Position numbers and translations under genes: made by a program. Under the pieces are notes generated by a model. The model did not search any database and had not been told where the DNA came from. It saw only the letters and a list, made by a program, of their open reading frames with translations. From positions 558,001 to 622,000 of the forward strand of contig NZ_JAAKZG010000002.1 in NCBI RefSeq assembly GCF_011045115.1: a stretch of 64,000 nucleotides of DNA. Direction: 5' to 3'. This document shows positions 25,444 to 35,081 of the stretch, in pieces. Each line of letters opens with the position of its first letter. The first letter of the stretch is position 1. This stretch comes from Mesorhizobium zhangyense. GTDB taxonomy: Bacteria; Pseudomonadota; Alphaproteobacteria; Rhizobiales; Rhizobiaceae.

Positions 25444-25920
25444 ATGAACCAGAAGAAATCCGACCCCAACAACAAGATCGCCGCGGAAAACCGCAAGGCG
25501 CGGTTTTCCTATGAGGTCCTCGACACCGTCGAGGCCGGCATCGTGCTGACTGGAACCGAGGTCAAGTCACTGCGGCAGGGGCATGCCAATATTCAGGAAT
25601 CCTACGCCTCGGTGGAGGGTGGCGAGTTCTGGCTGATCAATTCCTATCTGCCTGAATATCTGCAGGGCAATCGCTTCAACCATGAGCCGCGCCGTCGCCG
25701 CAAGCTTCTGCTCAACAAGCGCGAAATGGCGCGCATGAGCCAGAGCGTCGATCGCGAAGGCATGACCATGGTGCCGTTGAAGATCTATTTCAACGACCAG
25801 GGCCGCGCCAAACTCCTGCTGGCGATCGCCCGCGGCAAAAAACTGCACGACAAGCGCGAGACCGAAAAACAGCGCGACTGGAACCGCGAGAAGGGACGCC
25901 TGCTCAAGGAGCGGGGGTGA
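25444..25920 (+). CDS. smpB: SsrA-binding protein SmpB
   Basis: 158 residues, standard length. Binds tmRNA and carries it to stalled ribosomes. Conserved blocks: [67 protein letters not shown], and the basic C-terminal tail ([19 protein letters not shown]) that becomes helical in the decoding centre. The dapA-smpB order is common in rhizobia. Confidence 0.95.
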   Translation: MNQKKSDPNNKIAAENRKARFSYEVLDTVEAGIVLTGTEVKSLRQGHANIQESYASVEGGEFWLINSYLPEYLQGNRFNHEPRRRRKLLLNKREMARMSQSVDREGMTMVPLKIYFNDQGRAKLLLAIARGKKLHDKRETEKQRDWNREKGRLLKERG

Positions 25921-26087
25921 GGGCGCTGCTCGCGTAGTGGCAAAGGCCGACGGTGCTTTCCAAACGATAAGAAGGTATTTTTCGAGTCGCAGTTTTTGCA
26001 ACCGAAGCGAGAAATTCCATTCAAAGATAGGCTCACACTGGTTGACGACCTTGGCTCCTTCCGCTTGTTTGGTGGTGGGGGTGCATC

Positions 26088-26444
26088 ATGAGATTCTTTC
26101 TGGTTTTTGCTTTCTTGTTGACGAGTTCGGTTCCTTCCTTCGCAGAGGAATCCATAGGGGCGTTTTCAAAACGATTGTCCCGGCATGTCGACATGATCCG
26201 TCACAACCCGTCGGTACAACAGGCAGCGCAACGTTTCGATCCGAGACGCCTGAGTGTTGCTTTCAGGCTTGCTCCGGATGGATCGATCAAAGACGTTCGC
26301 GTTGTGAGGACGACGGTTTCAAAGCCGCTCAGCGCGGCGATCGGGCGCGCTTTTTATGATCTTCCGCCCATAAGCAACCCGCATCATTTGGCGGCGTCCC
26401 GACCTTTCGGCGTTGAAATCATGTTGGGCGGAGCGAGATATTAA
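26088..26444 (+). CDS. Small secreted protein with a TonB-C-like domain
   Basis: 118 residues. Signal peptide MRFFLVFAFLLTSSVPSFA, then a mature part whose segment LSVAFRLAPDGSIKDVRVVR followed by a helix (KPLSAAIGRAFYDLPPI) and a final strand (RPFGVEIML) has the beta-alpha-beta outline of TonB C-terminal domains. No N-terminal anchor beyond the signal peptide and no Pro-rich spacer, so it is not a working TonB. Function unknown. Single gene between smpB and the UDG gene; a periplasmic location is expected. Confidence 0.65.
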   Translation: MRFFLVFAFLLTSSVPSFAEESIGAFSKRLSRHVDMIRHNPSVQQAAQRFDPRRLSVAFRLAPDGSIKDVRVVRTTVSKPLSAAIGRAFYDLPPISNPHHLAASRPFGVEIMLGGARY

Positions 26445-26506
26445 GATCTGGCCGTCCGGTCGCGTGACAGTGACGGTCGCCGGAAAGGGCTGGCGGCCGC
26501 ATGAAT

Positions 26507-27163
26507 CTACTTGGCCAAAAACTCCGCTACCTCACTGAAAACACTCACGAACATCTCGGTCGTCAGCCGTCCTGTATTGGTGTTGTAGCGTGAGCAGTGG
26601 TAACTCGAAAACACGGTGACGCCGCCGATTTCCTGCCGCCCGCCATGTCTGAAGGGATGCGCGGCGACGCGTCCACCGAGCGCGCGCACGGTGGATTGAT
26701 GGGCAATGGTGCCCAAGGTCAGCACCGCCTGAAGATTCTTGAAACGTCCAATCGTCGGCTTCAGGAACGTCCGGCAGGTGTTGATCTCGGCGCCGACCGG
26801 TTTGTTTTCGGGTGGCACGCATCTGACTGCGTTGGTGATCGCGGTCTGGATCAGTTCGAGGCTGTCATCGGGCCTCGCCTCAAAACGCCCGCGCGCCAGC
26901 CCGAAACGGATCAGCGTCTCGTACAACAGGTCGCCGGCATAGTCGCCAGTGAAGGGGCGGCCGGTGCGGTTTGCGCCGCGCAGGCCGGGCGCCAGCCCGA
27001 CGATCAGGAAGCGCACGGCGTCTTCGCCCTCGGGCGGCAGGAATGTCGGCACCGGCGCGTTGAACCAGCTCGGCTCGCGCTCCCGCCACAAGGCAATAAA
27101 ATCATGAAGGCGCGGACAGAGCGAGCAGTCGCGCGACGGTTCGACAGCTGTTGTCTGCATCAA
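26507..27163 (-). CDS. Type-5 uracil-DNA glycosylase (UDGb-like, Fe-S)
   Basis: 218 residues. Iron-sulfur cysteines are visible in DCSLCPRL and in AVRCVPPENKPVGAEINTC. Motif 1 reads IVGLAPGLRGANRTGRPFTG, which lacks the usual Asp/Asn of other UDGs and matches family 5; motif 2 is YHCSRYNTNTGR. The enzyme removes uracil (and often hypoxanthine) from DNA as the first step of base excision repair. ATG 27163 (a second ATG follows at 27160). It overlaps the NYN gene by 4 bp, so both are one transcript. Confidence 0.85.
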   Translation of the reverse strand: MMQTTAVEPSRDCSLCPRLHDFIALWREREPSWFNAPVPTFLPPEGEDAVRFLIVGLAPGLRGANRTGRPFTGDYAGDLLYETLIRFGLARGRFEARPDDSLELIQTAITNAVRCVPPENKPVGAEINTCRTFLKPTIGRFKNLQAVLTLGTIAHQSTVRALGGRVAAHPFRHGGRQEIGGVTVFSSYHCSRYNTNTGRLTTEMFVSVFSEVAEFLAK

Positions 27164-27747
27164 TAATCGTCGTCGTCAGTGTCGGTTTCGGCGGGTTCCG
27201 GACGGCGAACCGGTCTTTCGGACGGGTCACGGCCGATCTCGTTCTTCAGCGTCATCAGGTCGATGAAATGGTCGGCCTGCCGGCGCAGATCGTCGGAGAT
27301 CATCGGCGGCTGCGACGCCATGGTGGAGACCACGCTGACTTTTCGTCCACGCCGCTGCAGCGCTTCCACGAGCGTGCGGAAATCGCCGTCGCCGGAAAAA
27401 ATCACATAGTGGTCGACGACATCGGAAAGCTCCAGTGCATCGACGGTCAGTTCGATATCCATGTTGCCCTTGATCTTGCGGCGGCCGGTCGAGTCGGTGA
27501 ACTCCTTGGCCGGCTTGGTCACGACCTTGAAGCCGTTATAGTCGAGCCAGTCGATCAGCGGGCGGATCGAGGAATATTCCTGATCCTCCACCAGCGCGGT
27601 GTAATAGTAGGCGCGCAGCAGATAGCCGCGTTTCTGAAAACTCGAAAGCAGCTTGCGATAGTCGATATCGAAGCCGAGCGAGCGTGATGTCGCATAAAGA
27701 TTGGCGCCGTCTATGAAGAGCGCAATTTTTTCACGGGGATCAAACAT
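27160..27747 (-). CDS. NYN-domain protein (LabA/DUF88 family)
   Basis: 195 residues. PIN-like NYN nuclease fold with the acidic residues in ALFIDGANLYATS, KGNMDIELTVDAL and IFSGDGDFRTLVEAL, where metal-dependent RNases of this group have their active site. The C-terminal about 25 residues are low-complexity and acidic, ending DDDDY. Likely an RNA-processing or degradation factor. First gene of a two-gene unit with the type-5 UDG, divergent from rpoZ. Confidence 0.8.
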   Translation of the reverse strand: MFDPREKIALFIDGANLYATSRSLGFDIDYRKLLSSFQKRGYLLRAYYYTALVEDQEYSSIRPLIDWLDYNGFKVVTKPAKEFTDSTGRRKIKGNMDIELTVDALELSDVVDHYVIFSGDGDFRTLVEALQRRGRKVSVVSTMASQPPMISDDLRRQADHFIDLMTLKNEIGRDPSERPVRRPEPAETDTDDDDY

Positions 27748-28064
27748 GTGAAATATCCTTTGGAAAAATAGGCAATCTCATAAAATACGCGGATGATGCC
27801 CGCTGGGTTGCGTTGGAAAATCACTTCACAAGCCATTACTTCAGAAAATATCGCTCGACTGCGGCCATTCCAAGGGGCCGGGACGTTATCGCAAGAAAAT
27901 GTGATATTATCTTTGGGACAAAAGAATGGTGGACAGTGCGTGCTATCGCGGTCTTACTGGTTCGGCTACTCTCTCGACACAGGCTTCGCCCTTGTATTTC
28001 GTGGGCTTTCAGGTTAATGAGCGCGCCTGTTTTCCATCACATCCACGTATGAAAGGGGCAATCC
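27748..28064. other. Divergent promoter region between the NYN gene and rpoZ
   Basis: 317 bp, visibly AT-richer near the NYN start (ggaaaaataggcaatctcat). Short open frames here have no ribosome site or recognisable family. It should contain the promoters of the NYN-UDG unit and of rpoZ. Confidence 0.55.
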
Positions 28065-28466
28065 ATGGCCCGCGTAACCGTTGAAGACTGCATCGACAAG
28101 GTCGACAACCGCTTCGAACTGGTGCTCCTGGCCGGTCATCGCGCCCGTCAGATATCGCAGGGTGCGGCGATCACCATCAACCGCGACAACGACAAGAACC
28201 CGGTCGTGGCGCTGCGCGAGATCGCTGATGAGACCCTGTCGCCCGACGACCTGAAGGAAGATCTGATCCACTCGCTGCAGAAGCATGTCGAGGTCGATGA
28301 GCCGGAATCGGACGGTCAGGAATTGATCGACCAGGCCGACGCCACCGCGGCCACCGCCGAGGAAGATCGCGAAGAAGACAACGTCACTTTCGACCGCATG
28401 ACCGAAGAAGATCTGCTGGCCGGCATCGAAGGTCTCGTCGCCCCGGAAAAAAGCGACGATTACTGA
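28065..28466 (+). CDS. rpoZ: RNA polymerase omega subunit
   Basis: 133 residues: [47 protein letters not shown], with an acidic C-terminal tail as in other alphaproteobacteria. Omega helps assemble the beta' subunit and is a partner in the ppGpp response. It lies directly before the rsh gene, a conserved linkage, separated by a terminator-like hairpin. Confidence 0.95.
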   Translation: MARVTVEDCIDKVDNRFELVLLAGHRARQISQGAAITINRDNDKNPVVALREIADETLSPDDLKEDLIHSLQKHVEVDEPESDGQELIDQADATAATAEEDREEDNVTFDRMTEEDLLAGIEGLVAPEKSDDY

Positions 28467-28516
28467 CCCTTAGAGGTACTGTCGGCACTTTCGCGCCGGC
28501 CGTTTCGTGGCTATCT

Positions 28517-28554
28517 ATCATGCGCCGTATCGACCGATGCGGCGCATGATTTTT
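28517..28554 (+). terminator. Intrinsic terminator after rpoZ
   Basis: Perfect 11-bp stem (28517-28527 with 28540-28550; left arm atcatgcgccg) followed by five T. It lies 50 bp after the rpoZ stop and 22 bp before the rsh start, so it may also attenuate read-through into rsh. Confidence 0.8.
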
Positions 28555-28576
28555 ATCGATTTGTGAGATTTGGCCC

Positions 28577-30802
28577 ATGATGCGTCAATATGAGCTTGTC
28601 GAGCGCGTTCAGCGCTACAAGCCCGACGTGAACGAGGCGCTTCTCAACAAGGCATATGTCTACGCCATGCAGAAGCATGGTCATCAGAAGCGGGCTTCCG
28701 GCGATCCTTATTTCTCACATCCGCTTGAGGTCGCCGCGATCCTGACCGACATGCATATGGACGAGGCGACGATCGCGGTTGCGCTCCTGCATGACACGAT
28801 CGAGGACACGACCGCCACCCGCCAGGAAATCGACGAACTCTTCGGGCCCGACCTCGGTAAGCTTGTCGAGGGTCTGACCAAACTCAAGAAGCTCGATCTC
28901 GTCTCGAAAAAGGCCGAGCAGGCCGAGAATCTGCGCAAGCTGCTGCTGGCGATCTCGGAGGATGTCCGCGTCCTTCTGGTCAAGCTCGCCGACCGGCTGC
29001 ACAACATGCGCACGCTGGACCATATGCGCGACGACAAGCGCCTGCGCATCGCCGAAGAGACGATGGAGATCTATGCGCCGCTGGCCGGTCGCATGGGCAT
29101 GCAGGGCATGCGCGAAGAGCTTGAGGAACTGGCGTTCCGCTATATCAACCCGGAAGCCTACCGCACGGTTACGGCGCGCCTGGCCGACATTTCCGAGCGC
29201 AATCGCGGCGTCATTGTCGAGATCGAGAATTCCTTGTCGGGGCTTTTCGAGAAATACGCCCTGAACGCGACGGTCAAGAGCCGCCAGAAGAAGCCATGGT
29301 CGGTCTTCCGCAAGATGGAAGCCAAGGCTCTTTCCTTCGAGCAGCTTTCCGACATTTTCGGCTTCCGCGTGGTCGTGGAGAGCGTCGAGGATTGCTACCG
29401 CGCGCTCGGCGCGATCCACACGACGTGGTCGATGGTGCCGGGCCGCTTCAAGGATTATATCTCGACGCCGAAGCAGAACGACTACCGCTCGATCCACACC
29501 ACGATCGTCGGTCCGTCGCGCCAGCGCATCGAATTGCAGATCCGCACGCGAGAGATGAACAAGATCGCCGAGTATGGCGTGGCCGTGCATGCGCTCTACA
29601 AGGACACCGGCGGCAAGGTGAACGCCAGCCACACCATCTCGAAGGAAACCAACGCCTACGCCTGGCTGCGGCGCACCATCGAGCAGCTTTCCGAGGGCGA
29701 CAATCCCGAGGATTTCCTGGAAAACACCAAGCTGGAGCTGTTCCAGGACCAGGTGTTCTGCTTCACGCCGAAGGGCATGCTGATCGCGCTGCCGCGCGGT
29801 GCGACGCCCATCGATTTCGCCTATGCCGTGCACACCGATGTCGGCGACACTTGCGTCGGCGCCAAGGTCAATGGCCGCATCATGCCGCTGATGACCGAAT
29901 TGAAGAATGGCGACGAGGTCGAGATCATCCGCTCCAAGGCGCAGGTGCCGCCGGCGGCGTGGGAATCGGTTGTCGTCACAGGCAAGGCGCGCGCAGCCAT
30001 CCGCCGCGCGACCAAGAACGCCATCCGCAAGCAATATTCCGGCCTTGGCGTTCGCATTCTCGAGCGCGCCTTCGAGCGCTCGGGAAAGACCTTTTCCAAG
30101 GACAGCCTGAAGTCGGTGCTGCACAGGCTTGCCCGCAAGGATATCGAGGATGTGCTGTCCTCCGTCGGCCGCGGCGAGTTGTCTTCGACGGACGTGATGA
30201 AGGCCGTCTATCCCGATTTCAAGGAAGAGCGCGTCACGCTGCCGCCGAAGCCGCGCGAAGAGGGCTGGTCGAAAATCCGCAACGCGGCTGGCATGCTGTT
30301 CCAGATTCCGGGCCGGGCCTCGCGCAAGGAGAGGCAGGCAGCCAAGGAAAGCGGCGCTGTTCCCATTCGCGGCGTGCGCGGCGACCTGCCGGTGCGTTTT
30401 GCGCCGGAAGGGGCAGTGCCCGGCGATCGCATCATCGGCATCGTGCAGCCCGGTTCCGGCATCACCATCTATCCGATCCAGTCGCCGTCGCTTACAGCGT
30501 TCGACGATCAGCCCGAGCGCTGGATCGACGTGCGCTGGGATATCGACGAGGCGACGAAGGAACGCTTTCCGGCGCGCATCTCGGTCGTGGCGATCAACGC
30601 ACCGGGATCGCTTGCCGAGATCGCGCAGGTGATTGCCGAAAACGATGCCAACATCCATACGCTTTCCATGGTGCGCACTGCGCCAGACTTCACCGAGATG
30701 CTGATCGACCTGGAAGTCTGGGATCTGAAGCATCTCAACCGGCTGATCTCTCAGCTCAAGGAAAACTCGAGCGTCAGCGATGCGCGGCGCGTCAATGGCT
30801 GA
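28577..30802 (+). CDS. rsh: Bifunctional (p)ppGpp synthetase/hydrolase Rsh
   Basis: 741 residues, full length. Order: HD hydrolase domain ([23 protein letters not shown]), RelA/SpoT synthetase domain ([58 protein letters not shown]), TGS ([20 protein letters not shown]) and a C-terminal ACT domain ([20 protein letters not shown]). Both catalytic domains have their key residues, so the single alphaproteobacterial Rsh is expected to make and destroy (p)ppGpp. A second ATG directly follows the first. It ends shortly before pyrE. Confidence 0.95.
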   Translation: MMRQYELVERVQRYKPDVNEALLNKAYVYAMQKHGHQKRASGDPYFSHPLEVAAILTDMHMDEATIAVALLHDTIEDTTATRQEIDELFGPDLGKLVEGLTKLKKLDLVSKKAEQAENLRKLLLAISEDVRVLLVKLADRLHNMRTLDHMRDDKRLRIAEETMEIYAPLAGRMGMQGMREELEELAFRYINPEAYRTVTARLADISERNRGVIVEIENSLSGLFEKYALNATVKSRQKKPWSVFRKMEAKALSFEQLSDIFGFRVVVESVEDCYRALGAIHTTWSMVPGRFKDYISTPKQNDYRSIHTTIVGPSRQRIELQIRTREMNKIAEYGVAVHALYKDTGGKVNASHTISKETNAYAWLRRTIEQLSEGDNPEDFLENTKLELFQDQVFCFTPKGMLIALPRGATPIDFAYAVHTDVGDTCVGAKVNGRIMPLMTELKNGDEVEIIRSKAQVPPAAWESVVVTGKARAAIRRATKNAIRKQYSGLGVRILERAFERSGKTFSKDSLKSVLHRLARKDIEDVLSSVGRGELSSTDVMKAVYPDFKEERVTLPPKPREEGWSKIRNAAGMLFQIPGRASRKERQAAKESGAVPIRGVRGDLPVRFAPEGAVPGDRIIGIVQPGSGITIYPIQSPSLTAFDDQPERWIDVRWDIDEATKERFPARISVVAINAPGSLAEIAQVIAENDANIHTLSMVRTAPDFTEMLIDLEVWDLKHLNRLISQLKENSSVSDARRVNG

Positions 30803-30824
30803 TTATTCTAAAGACGGGAACGGC

Positions 30825-31403
30825 ATGAATACGAACCAGGTACTGGACATTTTTCGCGAAGCCGGCGCAGTGCTGGAAGGCCACTTCATCCTGACCTCCG
30901 GCCTGCGCAGTCCGGTTTTCCTGCAGAAGGCGCGCGTCTTCATGCATGCCGACAAGACAGAGCGGCTGTGCCGGGCTCTGGCTGCAAAAATCCGCGCCGA
31001 GGTGCCGGGAAAGATCGACTATGTCGTCGGCCCGGCGATCGGCGGCATCATTCCGGCCTATGAGACATCGCGCCATCTCGGCGTGCCGGCGGTCTGGGTC
31101 GAGCGCGAAAACGGCGTCTTCCGCCTGCGCCGTTTCGAACTGGAGAAGGGCGCACGCGTCGTCATCGTGGAAGACATCGTCACCACCGGCCTGTCGATCC
31201 GCGAGACCATCGACTGCCTGCGCGCGCTGGGCGCCGAGGTTGTCGCTGCCGCCTGCATCGTCGATCGCTCTGCGGGCAAGACGGATGTCGGCGTGCCGCT
31301 GGTCGCGCTCGCCGAATATGAGGTTCCGGCCTATCCGGTCGACCAGCTTCCGCCAGAACTTGCGGCCATTCCGGCGACCAAGCCCGGAAGCCGGAACATT
31401 TGA
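30825..31403 (+). CDS. pyrE: Orotate phosphoribosyltransferase
   Basis: 192 residues. Converts orotate and PRPP to OMP in UMP synthesis. Start block [43 protein letters not shown], and the PRPP motif [21 protein letters not shown] 30825 is preferred (gggaacgg just upstream, and the N-terminus matches rhizobial PyrE); ATG 30795, which overlaps the rsh stop, is an alternative. acpS follows after 13 bp. Confidence 0.92.
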   Translation: MNTNQVLDIFREAGAVLEGHFILTSGLRSPVFLQKARVFMHADKTERLCRALAAKIRAEVPGKIDYVVGPAIGGIIPAYETSRHLGVPAVWVERENGVFRLRRFELEKGARVVIVEDIVTTGLSIRETIDCLRALGAEVVAAACIVDRSAGKTDVGVPLVALAEYEVPAYPVDQLPPELAAIPATKPGSRNI

Positions 31404-31416
31404 GGACAGTCGTTCG

Positions 31417-31818
31417 ATGATCATCGGCATCGGCAGTGACCTGATCGACATCCGGCGCATCGAAAAATCGCTGGAGCGCTACGGCGAGCGCTTCACGGCC
31501 CGCATCTTCACCGAGGTCGAGCAGGAAAAGTCCGATCGCCGCAAGCAGCGCGCCGCATCCTATGCCAAGCGCTTCGCCGCCAAGGAGGCCTGCTCCAAGG
31601 CGCTGGGCACCGGCATTTCGCATAGCGTTTTCTGGCGCGACATGGGCGTGGTCAACCTGCCGGGCGGCAAGCCGACCATGCATCTGACTGGTGGAGCCGC
31701 AGCAAGACTGGCCGAGATGCTGCCGGCGGGCCATCGCGCGGCGATTCATCTGACGATCACCGATGATTTTCCGCTCGCGCAAGCGTTTGTGATCATAGAA
31801 GCCTTGCCTGCCGAATAA
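31417..31818 (+). CDS. acpS: Holo-[acyl-carrier-protein] synthase
   Basis: 133 residues. Transfers 4'-phosphopantetheine from CoA to apo-ACP. Conserved [20 protein letters not shown] with the metal-binding Asp8, and [19 protein letters not shown]. Lies between pyrE and lepB in the classic alphaproteobacterial cluster. Confidence 0.93.
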   Translation: MIIGIGSDLIDIRRIEKSLERYGERFTARIFTEVEQEKSDRRKQRAASYAKRFAAKEACSKALGTGISHSVFWRDMGVVNLPGGKPTMHLTGGAAARLAEMLPAGHRAAIHLTITDDFPLAQAFVIIEALPAE

Positions 31819-31920
31819 CCGCCATTTTCATGGCGCTCGTGGCGTTTTTTCGATCAGGGCAAAGATTGCCCCGCGCGCGTCGAGCCCTTATACCAACCCG
31901 ACGCAGAAACTGAGGACGAC

Positions 31921-32670
31921 ATGAGCGTGGCTGATAAATCCGAGAAGAAATCCGGCGGGCTTAGCGAGACCGTCAGCGTCATCGTTCAGGCGCTGCTGCT
32001 TGCGCTGGTCATCCGCACGTTTCTGTTTCAGCCTTTTTCGATTCCCTCAGGTTCGATGCGGCCGACACTTCTGGAAGGCGACTATCTGTTCGTGACCAAA
32101 TGGTCATACGGTTTCTCGCGCTATTCGCTACCCTTCGGGCCGGACCTGTTTTCGGGCCGCATCTGGGGCAGCGATCCCGCACGCGGCGATGTCGTGGTCT
32201 TCAAGTTCCCGCCGAACCCATCATTGGATTACATCAAGCGCGTGATCGGCCTGCCGGGTGACAAGGTCCAGATGAAGGACGGCCAGCTCTTCATCAACGG
32301 CACGGCCGTGCCGCGCGAGAAGGTCGGCGAGATCGACAATCCCGACATCACCGAGGTCAACCGCCCGGTCGACGTCTATCGCGAGACGCTGCCGAACGGC
32401 GTTTCCTATGACACGCTCGACCTGACGCCGAATTCCATCGGCGACAACACCCGCGAATTCGTCGTGCCGGAAGGCCACTTCTTCATGATGGGCGACAACC
32501 GCGACAACTCGACCGACAGCCGATTCAATGTCGGCTACGTGCCGGCCGAAAATCTCGTCGGCAAAGCCAACATCATCTTCTTCTCGATAGCCGATGGCGC
32601 AAGCCCGCTCGAAATCTGGAAGTGGCCGTCCGAGATGCGCGCCTCGCGCCTGTTCAACTTCGTTCGATAG
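31921..32670 (+). CDS. lepB: Signal peptidase I
   Basis: 249 residues. One N-terminal membrane helix (SVIVQALLLALVIRTFLF), then the catalytic serine in PSGSMRPTLLEGDYLFV and the general-base lysine in YIKRVIGLPGDKV; box E is GDNRDNSTDSR. It removes signal peptides on the periplasmic face. One base separates it from rnc. Confidence 0.95.
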   Translation: MSVADKSEKKSGGLSETVSVIVQALLLALVIRTFLFQPFSIPSGSMRPTLLEGDYLFVTKWSYGFSRYSLPFGPDLFSGRIWGSDPARGDVVVFKFPPNPSLDYIKRVIGLPGDKVQMKDGQLFINGTAVPREKVGEIDNPDITEVNRPVDVYRETLPNGVSYDTLDLTPNSIGDNTREFVVPEGHFFMMGDNRDNSTDSRFNVGYVPAENLVGKANIIFFSIADGASPLEIWKWPSEMRASRLFNFVR

Positions 32671-32671
32671 G

Positions 32672-33394
32672 ATGGCGTTCAAACGGCTGACCGGAAAAGA
32701 CATTGCCGAGGCGTTGAAGGAACGCACCGGCCATGTGTTCCGCGACCATGAGCGGCTTCAGCGTGCGCTGACGCATGCAAGCGCGCGCGGCGCCAGGGCC
32801 GGCACGGACTATGAGCGCTTCGAGTTTCTCGGCGACCGCGTTCTCGGCCTGATCATTGCCGACATGCTGTTCCATGCCTTTCCCAACGCTGCCGAAGGGG
32901 AACTCTCCGTGCGGCTCAACGCATTGGTCAACGCCGAGGCGCTGGCCGAAATCGCCGACGAGATCGGCCTGCCGGACCTGATCCGCGCCGGCAGCGAGGT
33001 CAAGACGCTGGCCGGGCGCAAGCGCGTGAACATCCGCGCCGACGCGCTGGAATCGCTGATCGCCGCGCTTTATCTCGACGGCGGCATGGAAGCGGCAAAA
33101 CGCTTCGTCCTGCGCTATTGGGAGCCGCGCTCCAAGGTTACCGGTGCGGCCCGCCGCGACCCGAAGACCGAATTGCAGGAATGGGCACATCAGGCTGCAA
33201 GTGCTACACCTGCCTATCAGATCGAAAGCCGCGAAGGCCCCGACCACGATCCGCTGTTCACGGTGAGCGTGCGTGTCGGTGATTTCGAACCGGCGACCGC
33301 CACAGGCCGCTCCAAGCGCGAGGCCGAGCAGGCCGCCGCAGCGGCAATCCTCCAGCGCGAAGGCGTCTGGGGCCAGGAAGGAAACGAACAGTGA
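32672..33394 (+). CDS. rnc: Ribonuclease III
   Basis: 240 residues. RNase III domain with the signature ERFEFLGDRVLGLIIADML and the second acidic site (DALESLIAALYLDGG), then a C-terminal double-stranded RNA-binding domain (DPKTELQEWAHQ, SKREAEQAAAAAIL). Processes rRNA and structured mRNAs. Its last codon region overlaps the GTG start of era. Confidence 0.95.
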   Translation: MAFKRLTGKDIAEALKERTGHVFRDHERLQRALTHASARGARAGTDYERFEFLGDRVLGLIIADMLFHAFPNAAEGELSVRLNALVNAEALAEIADEIGLPDLIRAGSEVKTLAGRKRVNIRADALESLIAALYLDGGMEAAKRFVLRYWEPRSKVTGAARRDPKTELQEWAHQAASATPAYQIESREGPDHDPLFTVSVRVGDFEPATATGRSKREAEQAAAAAILQREGVWGQEGNEQ

Positions 33395-34299
33395 GCGAAG
33401 ACGCGCCCGCAACCCACTCCGGCTTTGTCGCCCTTATCGGCGCTCCGAATGCCGGCAAGTCGACGCTGGTCAACCAGCTCGTCGGCGCCAAAGTGTCGAT
33501 CGTCACCCACAAGGTACAGACGACGCGCGCCATCGTGCGCGGCATCGCCACCCACAACAATGCGCAGATCGTCTTCATTGACACGCCCGGCATCTTCAAG
33601 CCGCGCCGCCGGCTCGACAAGGCCATGGTCACGACTGCCTGGGGCGGGGCCAAGGATGCCGACATGGTCATGGTGCTGATCGACGCCGAGCGCGGCATCA
33701 AGGGCGATGCCGACGCGATGCTGACCAATCTCGAAGGCGTTCGCCAGCCGAAAATCCTGATCCTGAACAAGCTCGACCGGGTCAAGCCGGAAAGCCTGCT
33801 GGCGCTTGCCGCCACCTGCAACGAGCGGGTCAAGTTCGAACGCACTTTCATGGTCTCGGCGCTGACCGGGGCAGGGTGCCAGGCGATCCTCGATCATCTC
33901 GCCGAAGCCTTGCCGGCCGGCCCATGGTACTATCCGGAAGACCAGATTTCGGACCTGCCGATGCGCCAGCTTGCAGCCGAGATCACCCGCGAAAAGCTCT
34001 ATCTGCGCCTGCATCAGGAATTGCCCTATTCGTCCCATGTCGAGACCGAAAAGTGGGAAGAAAAGCCCGATGGCTCGGTGCGCATCGAACAGGTCATCTA
34101 TGTCGAGCGCGACAGCCAGAAGAAGATCGTGCTTGGCCACAAAGGCGAGACGATCCGTTCCATCGGCCAGTCCTCCCGCAAGGATATCGGCGATATCCTC
34201 GAGCAGAAGGTGCATCTCTTCCTGTTCGTGAAGGTGCGCGAGAACTGGGGCGATGACCCCGAACGCTACCGCGAAATGGGTCTTGAATTCCCGCACTGA
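33391..34299 (+). CDS. era: GTPase Era
   Basis: 302 residues. G1 ALIGAPNAGKSTLVNQL, G3 DTPGIFKP, G4 NKLDRV, then the KH domain (VERDSQKKIVLGHKGETIRS). Binds the 3' end of 16S rRNA during 30S assembly. GTG start at 33391 overlaps the rnc stop by 4 bp, so translation is coupled. Confidence 0.95.
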   Translation: MSEDAPATHSGFVALIGAPNAGKSTLVNQLVGAKVSIVTHKVQTTRAIVRGIATHNNAQIVFIDTPGIFKPRRRLDKAMVTTAWGGAKDADMVMVLIDAERGIKGDADAMLTNLEGVRQPKILILNKLDRVKPESLLALAATCNERVKFERTFMVSALTGAGCQAILDHLAEALPAGPWYYPEDQISDLPMRQLAAEITREKLYLRLHQELPYSSHVETEKWEEKPDGSVRIEQVIYVERDSQKKIVLGHKGETIRSIGQSSRKDIGDILEQKVHLFLFVKVRENWGDDPERYREMGLEFPH

Positions 34300-34317
34300 G
34301 CGGCCGAAGCTCCAGCC

Positions 34318-35079
34318 ATGGAATGGCGCGACGAGGGCATAATCCTTGGAACCCGCAAGCATGGCGAAACCAGCGTCATACTTGAGGTGATGACGCGCGC
34401 CCATGGGCGCCATCTCGGCATGGTGCGCGGCGGGCGCTCGCGCAAGGCCCAGCCGCTGCTTCAGGCGGGCAACCGCGTCGATCTCATCTGGCGCGCGCGG
34501 CTCGACGAGCATCTCGGCATGTTCCAGGCCGAGGCGCTGGAACTCAACGCCGCGCGCCTGTTCGAAAGCGCCTGCGCCGTCTACGGCTTGCAGACGCTGG
34601 CCGCCCATCTGCGGCTCTTGCCCGAGCGCGACCCGCATGGCGGGCTTTACGAGATGCTGGGGCTGCTGATCGAGCATCTGGACGACGCCACCGCTGCCGG
34701 CGAGCTTGTCGTGCGGTTCGAGCTGATGGTGCTGGAGGAGCTTGGCTTCGGCCTCGATCTCACCCAATGCGCGGCCACCGGCCGGCGCGACGATCTTACT
34801 TACGTCTCGCCGAAGTCCGGCCGCGCCGTGTCGCGCGAGGCGGGTCTGCCGTGGCACGACAAGATGCTGGCGCTGCCGGCCTTCCTTCTGCGCGGTTCCA
34901 GCCCACAGGTTGATATCACGACGATCGAACAGGCCTTCCGCCTGACGGACTTCTTTTTCGCCCGCCATGTCTACGAGCCGCGCGGAATGCAGGCTCCCGA
35001 CGCGCGCGCCGGCTTCCTCAATGCACTGAGGAAACGCAACGCCGCTGCGCAAGACGTTCCGGGCGATACGGCGGCCTGA
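34318..35079 (+). CDS. recO: DNA repair protein RecO
   Basis: 253 residues. N-terminal OB fold ([19 protein letters not shown]), helical domain, and C-terminal part. Loads RecA on gaps with RecR/RecF. In this protein the usual CxxC zinc site is reduced to a single visible Cys ([14 protein letters not shown]), as in many alphaproteobacterial RecO. It is the last gene of the core cluster, 18 bp after era. Confidence 0.9.
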   Translation: MEWRDEGIILGTRKHGETSVILEVMTRAHGRHLGMVRGGRSRKAQPLLQAGNRVDLIWRARLDEHLGMFQAEALELNAARLFESACAVYGLQTLAAHLRLLPERDPHGGLYEMLGLLIEHLDDATAAGELVVRFELMVLEELGFGLDLTQCAATGRRDDLTYVSPKSGRAVSREAGLPWHDKMLALPAFLLRGSSPQVDITTIEQAFRLTDFFFARHVYEPRGMQAPDARAGFLNALRKRNAAAQDVPGDTAA

Positions 35080-35081
35080 GA

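Noticed and set aside
27813-28052. Short frames between the NYN gene and rpoZ
   Set aside because: No ribosome site, Arg-rich composition, no recognisable family; the region is better read as a divergent promoter.
28715-30733. Long minus-strand frame opposite rsh
   Set aside because: Mirror frame of a well-supported gene, with no domain and an Arg/Asp/Leu-rich shadow composition.
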